From NCBI GenBank assembly GCA_032717465.1, contig CM064732.1, forward strand, positions 37,515,924-37,579,923: a stretch of 64,000 bases of DNA, written 5' to 3'. Shown here in pieces: positions 57,486-64,000 of the stretch. The stretch is from Coenobita brevimanus (Eukaryota > Arthropoda > Malacostraca > Decapoda > Coenobitidae). The position numbers and the translations under genes were made by a program. The notes under the pieces were generated by a model that was not told the origin of the DNA, did not search any database, and was given only the letters and a program-made list of their open reading frames with translations. Numbering within the stretch: the first letter of the stretch is position 1; each line of letters starts with the position of its first letter.

Positions 57486-60400
57486 TGAGGAACACACTGC
57501 CAGGTGGTCCACAATGTAGAGTTCATTGGGGCTTTAAACAACCTACAATAATTTTCAGTCAGGTGTGCTACGAGAACGTGATGCAGAGACGGACCGATGG
57601 CTTGAGAGGCCCAGCTTGTAGACTCTACTCGTCTTTGGGGTGTGAACAGTAACAGTCTTAGAAGGACAGACCGAGTGGAAATTTATTAGGCTCACCCCAG
57701 CTGCGCTACTTGAGGGCTGGAGAGGACCAGGGCTATTTGTTATTTTTGTACTTCCGAGACGTGTACACCATTGAATTCAATGAACCCAAAGGAGGTGAAT
57801 GTTAGTGCTATTAATCATATTGTTTGCGAGAATGCTCTTCAAGTTTAGAACACTGTCCTTATTTCATATATTCCTGATAATTGATTCGTATATGGTAAAG
57901 CATTAAGTATAAGCCACTTACAATTGGGCTAAAGTAGAGCCAGTTTTATCTTTCTATCTAGGTCTATCACAGAAATAGTCTTCTCAACATAAATACTGCA
58001 TCAGAAATGTAATATCCTGATGCATGATTTTAATATATAATGGTTGTAATGGCTTAGCACTATTAATTCAGCCAAGAACTGATAATTCTGGTCTTGAATG
58101 GCCGGCTATTGATAAGCACCTATTTCATCCGCATGGTTTTATTAATACTCAGGCGTAAGACCAACCCCATCCTAACTCCCCACTTGTTGGACTTGGTTTC
58201 ATGACACCAATTTAGGGATGACAGAGTTCCTGTTGTCGAAGGAAATACCTCCTGTTCATGAGTTCTGATAGCCACCAGTTGTAGCTCTCCCTGGGCGCTC
58301 CTCCTGAACCTGTCGTGGTCAATTAAAATGTTTTTTCACAGCAGACTACAGAATAATTTTTTCAGTGATGATTCAGGCCACACTGACTTATTCCTCTAAA
58401 AACAGGCATTGAGGCCAGATAGCACTAGGATTTATTGTGTCCCTCCGGGAGTAGTTTCAGTCTCCTCATGTTTACAGGAAGAAGTAATTCACCAAATAGT
58501 TTGATCGTACTGCTGATGAGACTTTTCCATAAACTCTAGTCTTTATGGTGAATATAGAAGTACTAGTGTATCAGAAACCCAGCAAAAGAATTTATCAACC
58601 TTTTGTCATCAAACTTGTCCCTTCCTGTATGTAGTGCCAACATGATGTCTAAGTATTACATAGGGAGCTAGTATTGTAAGATGTAGTCTTTTGCCAAATA
58701 TAGTCTTGGGAAAGTGCATGATTTAACCGTTTCGCTCCATTTGCAATTCTTAAAAGTTTTCATAATAGTGGCATGACAACTGTCATGATAGAAAGTGTTG
58801 GAATGTTATTTCCTTTCTTATAGCATACTGGACAGCACTTGCTTTCAATACAGGTAAGACTCAAAGTTTCTTGAGAAATTACGTATAACGGATTCTCTGC
58901 CAACATGGTCTTCATCAGGATACTTGCGTTTTTATAATCTAGGACAACCTGATGCGATAGTTAATGAGATTTGTGTGGTCATGCAGTGGTGAATTGAAAA
59001 GCTGTAAAAAGGAACCTGGAAGAAATCTACAGATGAAGCTTCCACAAAATTCATATCTTGAGTCTTCAGTCACATAGGTGATTCCGACCTCTCTTACCAA
59101 TTTGTTTTTTACGTTTGGTTTTGTTCTTCATATCTAATTAAAAAGCTTTGAACTGAAAGTCATTTTGAGCGAATACGTATGACAAGCAAGTATTCTCAAG
59201 ATTCCGATCATAGAGTCGTCATTTCGAAAATAGTAAGAAATGCTGGCCTTCCAGGACTATTCTATCGGAGTGTTAGATGCTGTACGCACCTTCATGTACA
59301 TTTTCTTATCTGCTCTTTTGCAAATACCTCTTCTGGACTCTTTTTTTTTTCTTAGGGTCCATAAACTGACATATTCTTCTGGAAATGTTCTGACTACGGA
59401 GGTCTGGTTCCCTTTCTCATATGTTTGTCCTCTATATTAGGTTGTGCCCGACTGACATTCAAGCATGGGCAGGAATCAATGTTCTCTAGAAAGGCATTAT
59501 ATATTTCATCTGCATATCGCTTCTCTGCCGAGTTGAGGTATTTAAACTGTCCACTTGCTGAAAAATATCTAGTTAGCACTAGTAGGAAGGGTGAGCGCAC
59601 TTTTTGGCTGTTAGGTGATTAGTTAGGGTCCTCTAGATTAAGTTTCTTTAAGGATAATTAAGAAATAAAAACCTGTTGTAGAAAACAAATGAAAAGTAAA
59701 TACTATTTAAATCCCAAAATTTTTATAAGTCCATATAGATATATATATACGCATTATATATATTATCCATATGGAAGGATACCCCCAGTAATGTATTCAG
59801 GAATTTGTTCGTACACCATACGTATTCCATTTTATCAACAATTTTATACTATATATGTACTGTCATGGCACCCCAGTATATGATTTTTATATGTGTTTGA
59901 TCTGGATTTCACCGAATAATGGCTCAGATGTAGACGACTCAGGGGCTTTGTGAAATGGTATGAAGGCCTTGGGAACTAAAATCGTTGAACTCTCCGGACC
60001 GTTTTTAAATTTTCTCTTTGACATTATGTGCCGAGATAGTATGTCGTGGCCATCATTATCCTTGGTGTAATGAAGGTCCTAAACAATGTGAGTTATTGGT
60101 AGATTTGACCCTCATTCCATCTTTGTAAGGGGAATGATGAGCACCAGTTCCGCATTTGAATTTATCGTGCATCAAGGTCTCACTGTTTAAACTGGCGTCT
60201 CAACACTAAATCTACCACTCCTCCTTAGGTCATGCCATGCTAAGAATCTAGGCAGGGGTCCATTTGATAATTGTTCACGAGTGCCTGATTTTTCTATTTG
60301 GAAAATATATAGCAGGCATCTTTTTAACATGCATTCCTGGGTTATTCGATGGCAATTGCGTATGGCATATTCGGTGGCAACTTTACTTCTTTACCAGTGG

Positions 60401-61969
60401 AGTCCAACATTACCTCACGGATAAAGTAGTATTGAGGTGTATGCCAGTATTCTTCAGACCAGTGGGGTATTAATTTCTATTTGTAAAATCCCTGAGTATC
60501 AAGACCGTTGGAATTATTGATTTTATCTGCTTTGGTCATATTGTTCCCAGTTTGTAAAGTAGTTACAAATAGGGTCTATAATGCAGTAGAAATAGGATGA
60601 CACATTCCAGTATTCGGAGTCATTTAGTGTTATGCATCCAGGGAGGCGAGTGCAGAGTGGTATGGAAGGCCCTAGGAGTGGGAACCAAGCACTTTCTCGG
60701 CTTAGTACCCCCCTTCAACAATGGCATGAGGCACCTACCCAGATTTAGCTATAGTGGAACCCTGCTGAGCATGTTGGACCTCAACCATTTGACACGTCTG
60801 ACGATAAGATCATTGCCATTTACCATAGAATTCTTTAATAAGATCACTCTATGTGAGCAATATCCTCTAAAGGCAAGTCGAAGGAGAGGGCCCACGAATT
60901 GATATAAAACTGGTGGCTGAACAGCAGGATAAGATATTCGTTGTGGGATAAGAAATATGTTGTAATAAGATATTTTTTTGGGATACTTGATGTCAGTAGA
61001 GGGTTGAAGTGAATCAGGAGCATAGAAATTTCGCCCTCAATAAGCAGCTGAAGTGCATCACCTAACCTGCAGGCAACATGACACAACATATTTCTATGTA
61101 CTCTCTTCCCTGCTGAGGCGAAAGTAGAATATTCTTCACCATGGGATATTATTAGAAGGATATCGAGATGGAAAAGTCGCTAAAATCAACCTTCTTAGTA
61201 TTTTTAGTTTTTTAGTGGTGCGCAAAAAGGAAGATAAGAATTTAAAACTATAATGATATGCATATGTAAAGGACTATAGACAGGAGTTCAATTGGGAAAA
61301 ATCTACCACCAAGAGGTAGAGATATTATGAAATACACAGGCACAATTATCATGAAGAGAGAATGGTTCTAAAATCTTGCTGAGAAATAAAAGACCACTGA
61401 GGATTCAGAACAAGTCCTTACAATCTGAAAAATCCTGTCGTATCCTCCATCTTCCAACCCTCGGGTCCAAGGCTGGACATGAAGCAAAAATGAACCTGTC
61501 AACAAAGGCACAAATTGCGATATCCCAATAGAACACCATCATGGGCCAGAGTATCGATAACAGCAGCACGTCTAGAATGTTGAATTCGCACGCTAAAACA
61601 GTAAGTGATCTTTGGAGGATGTACAAATTTGAGCCCGAAACTGCAAAATGCTGATACCAGGGTAGAGAGTGAGCCCTCAACATGCCAGCTCGCAACAACC
61701 AAGCAAGGCAGCTTAGAGTGATAGTGGACAATACAGAATTTTCGCGAACGAAGTCAGCCTGCAAGCGAGACAGCTTGGCAGGAATTTGCATCAATGTTTT
61801 ATCAGGTCAGCAAAACCCTCAGGCCCACACACCGATTGACCCATCTGCCAGCTTTTCATTAGGAACTATACCCAGCATGCGGTGGCTCCCTCAAACACGT
61901 GCTGTCGCCCACCTTGGGTGAAGAGTGACAGCACTCCCCATACGATGATAAAAGTCAGGCTTCTGTGAT
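57486..61969. other. Unannotated interval
   Basis: Non-repetitive-looking sequence. Short frames (for example minus 59600-59394 and minus 61794-61405) have no recognised domain. A short ATATAT-rich patch lies near 59735-59765. I see no element termini. Confidence 0.55.
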
Positions 61970-64000
61970 GAGTACCCATTAAAGAAGTTCGACATAAAAC
62001 GAGTTGGAAGTGACAAACACCAACTTCAGGGCTAAAAATGATAGCTGATAACTCTGCAGTAAAAACTGAGGCAGCAAAGGAAGACTACCTCCACGGCTAA
62101 AATTAGGAAACACCACTCCAAAACCAACACCAGAGGCGGATTTAGAGCCATCAGTATACACAGGCACAGAACCGCCATGACTAGAAGAATGTTTCTAAAA
62201 ATAACTGTAAAAGACACTGAGTGACAGAATCCTTGGCACAAAAAACCTGCAGAAAGTTACTTTGGGCAAGTTCCATGGCGATCCGAATGACAGGTACTGC
62301 CGACAAACCAAACTCCTTCATGATATCCCAAACCCCAAACAGATGAGGCATGCGAGGGTGTCTACTATAATACAAAAAACAGGACTGTTGCATCACACAC
62401 TCACAGACAGGTGAGTCTGGAAGGCGACGAATCCGGAGCCAGCACCGTGCTGCAACAGATTGACACAGTATATCTAAGGGAGGCACACCAGCTTCCACCA
62501 ACAAGCTGGGAATCGGAGATGACCAAAAAGCTCCAGTTGCAAGGCGAAGACCAGCAAGATAGACAGCATCTAGAGTTCTTAATCTGGACTCTGTGGCAAA
62601 GGAGTAGACCTCGCAGCCATATGACAGCTTGGAGGTTACAAAAACCTGAAATAAATGCAAGAGTGTTCTCCAATCAGCACCCCACGATGTATGGGACAGA
62701 ACCCTCTATAGATTGAGAGCCTTCATACAGGATGGTTTAAGGTCTTCCAAGTGTGAAACCCAAGTCAAACGGTGGTCAAACGTCAGGCCCAAGAATTTCG
62801 TCCCTGCCACACATCGGAGTCTCATGCCACAAAGCTGGAGATCAGGGTCCGGGTGTATCTCTCTCATCCTACAAAAGTGCATACAGCCAGTCTTAGAAGG
62901 GGAAAACCGAAAACCATTGGAAGCAACCCAGGCAGAAATCTTGTCCAAGACAAGTTGCATATGCCACTCAATAGCAGACATGTGGGAGCCAGAAAACCAT
63001 ATAGCCAAATCATCCACATAAAGGGATGAGGATACCCCTTAGCAGGCACAGTGTCAAGAATACCATTAATGGCCACTGCAAACAGGGAAACACTTAAGAC
63101 ACTCCCTGTGGGACACCTTCCTCCTGGCAAAGTGGCACAGAGAGGGTAGAACCTACATGGACCTGAAACACACGATCAGTCAAGAAGTCTCCAAGCAACA
63201 CGGGCAGTTGACCACGTAAACCAAAGGCATGAAGTTGTTGGAGGATGCCATGGTGCCAGGCAGTGTCATAAGCCTTCTCAAGGTTAAAAACACAGCCACA
63301 AGATGATGCTTAGAGGCAAAAGCTTCACAGATAGATGCCTCGAGCCTGATAAGATTGTTCGAAGTTCACCATTATTTACGGAAGCCACTCTGCAAAGGAG
63401 AGAGAAAGCAACCCTTCTCTAGGAACCACACAAGCCTGACATTGACCATCTTTTCAAAAAGCTTGCACATGCACGATGTTAAGGTGATAGAGCGATAGTT
63501 GGAGACATGGGAGTGGTCCTTACCAGGCTTGGGAATGGGGAGGGCAATACCCAACTTCCAACTCTTGGGAATAAAGCCCTCACTCCAAACCCTGTTAAAA
63601 AGGTCCAATAAAAACTGTGTTGATTCAGTCGGCAGATGACGGAGCAGAGCGTATGGAATGTCACCAGGACAAGGAGCAGTGTCACCATGCTCCGAGAGGG
63701 CAGTATGCAGTTCATGGAGGCTGAAGTCTAAATTATATGGCTCTCTGCCACAAGAGCGAAAGTCAAGACCCAGCCTTTCCTGATTCCTATGAAAGCTAGC
63801 ACATGACTTAGAAGGATCCTTTTTTGAGACAGCACAAAACTGATTTGCAAAAGCAGAGGCTACTGCATCCAGTGCAGACACAAGATTTCCATGAAGTTGC
63901 AGCACTGGTGTGGAGGGAGGCAAGAACCTACCAGAAATCTTGCGCACCTTTTTCCACACCATAGTCATTGGAGTAGAGGACGTAACTGTAGAAACATACG
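61970..64000 (-). pseudogene. Second I-like LINE ORF2 copy, inverted relative to the first
   Basis: A minus-strand copy of the family at 45.7-53 kb, running off the window at 64000 and ending near 61985. It covers RT fingers (63968-63372, 198 residues), palm and GSVLSVSLFA near 63110, the YVDD-type loop near 63020-63005, thumb, and RNase H (YTDGSKSASGVGFG at about 62160, with the Gly kept). Many stretches are identical at the protein level to the first copy, for example HPDPDLQLCGMRLRCVAGTK. It shares TAA and TGA after QSGFRK (about 63370) and TAG after MKALNL (about 62706) with that copy. Confidence 0.88.

Noticed and set aside
59394..59600. Possible host exon (minus frame with a non-repetitive composition)
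   Set aside because: Only 68 codons, no recognised domain and no convincing splice context. The evidence is insufficient.

Overview
The window reads as transposon-dense arthropod DNA, most likely from a decapod crustacean. That is an inference from three things: the very high density of (GT)n, (AT)n and (CA)n microsatellites, the mixture of RTE-like, CR1/L2-like, I-like and Penelope-like retroelements, and the Gypsy, piggyBac and hAT families present. I found no convincing host gene, tRNA, rRNA, operon or CRISPR array. Almost everything recognisable is mobile DNA in various states of decay.

Layout. 0-13.8 kb: a CR1/L2-like LINE end, a microsatellite cluster bounded by an inverted repeat, SINE-like repeats, an old CR1-like LINE, and a pile of three RTE-like LINEs (6.5-13.3 kb). 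One of these is interrupted by a SINE-like repeat, a tRNA-derived SINE and a TTAA-flanked piggyBac-like MITE. 13.9-20.2 kb: a nearly complete, very young LTR retrotransposon on the minus strand with 787/788-bp LTRs. Its pol order is protease-integrase-RT-RNase H instead of the usual Gypsy order. 20.3-21.7 kb: an RTE-like LINE tail and a Penelope-like element with a GIY-YIG domain and a hammerhead-like hairpin. 22.1-28.1 kb: an older LTR element (TSD GGGCT) that keeps gag, a damaged protease and an integrase zinc finger but no RT. It carries the same primer-binding-site core and the same protease-to-integrase linker style as the first element. 28.1-30.5 kb: minisatellites, a ~150-bp satellite and a possible MITE.

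30.7-34.6 kb: a piggyBac element with TTAA on both sides and a broken transposase. 35.3-38.8 kb: a three-layer nest, with a SINE-like repeat split by a hAT element (8-bp TSD), itself split by a 5'-truncated RTE-like LINE (12-bp TSD). 39.1-42.3 kb: a small deleted Gypsy-type element with 4-bp TSD. 42.6-44.2 kb: a tRNA-derived SINE and LINE scraps. 44.4-45.7 kb: a 1.3-kb C/A-rich satellite. 45.7-53.0 kb: an I-like LINE with ORF1 zinc knuckles, endonuclease, RT and RNase H, with a Harbinger-like insertion inside ORF1. 53-62 kb: mostly unrecognised sequence with one old RTE remnant. 62-64 kb: a second copy of the I-like LINE in opposite orientation that shares stop codons with the first.

Functionally, nothing here is a cooperating gene set. 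The interest is in element architecture (the integrase-before-RT Gypsy lineage), in nesting that gives relative ages, and in defects shared between copies. Boundaries given to the base come from terminal repeats and target duplications that I could read directly. Other boundaries are approximate.
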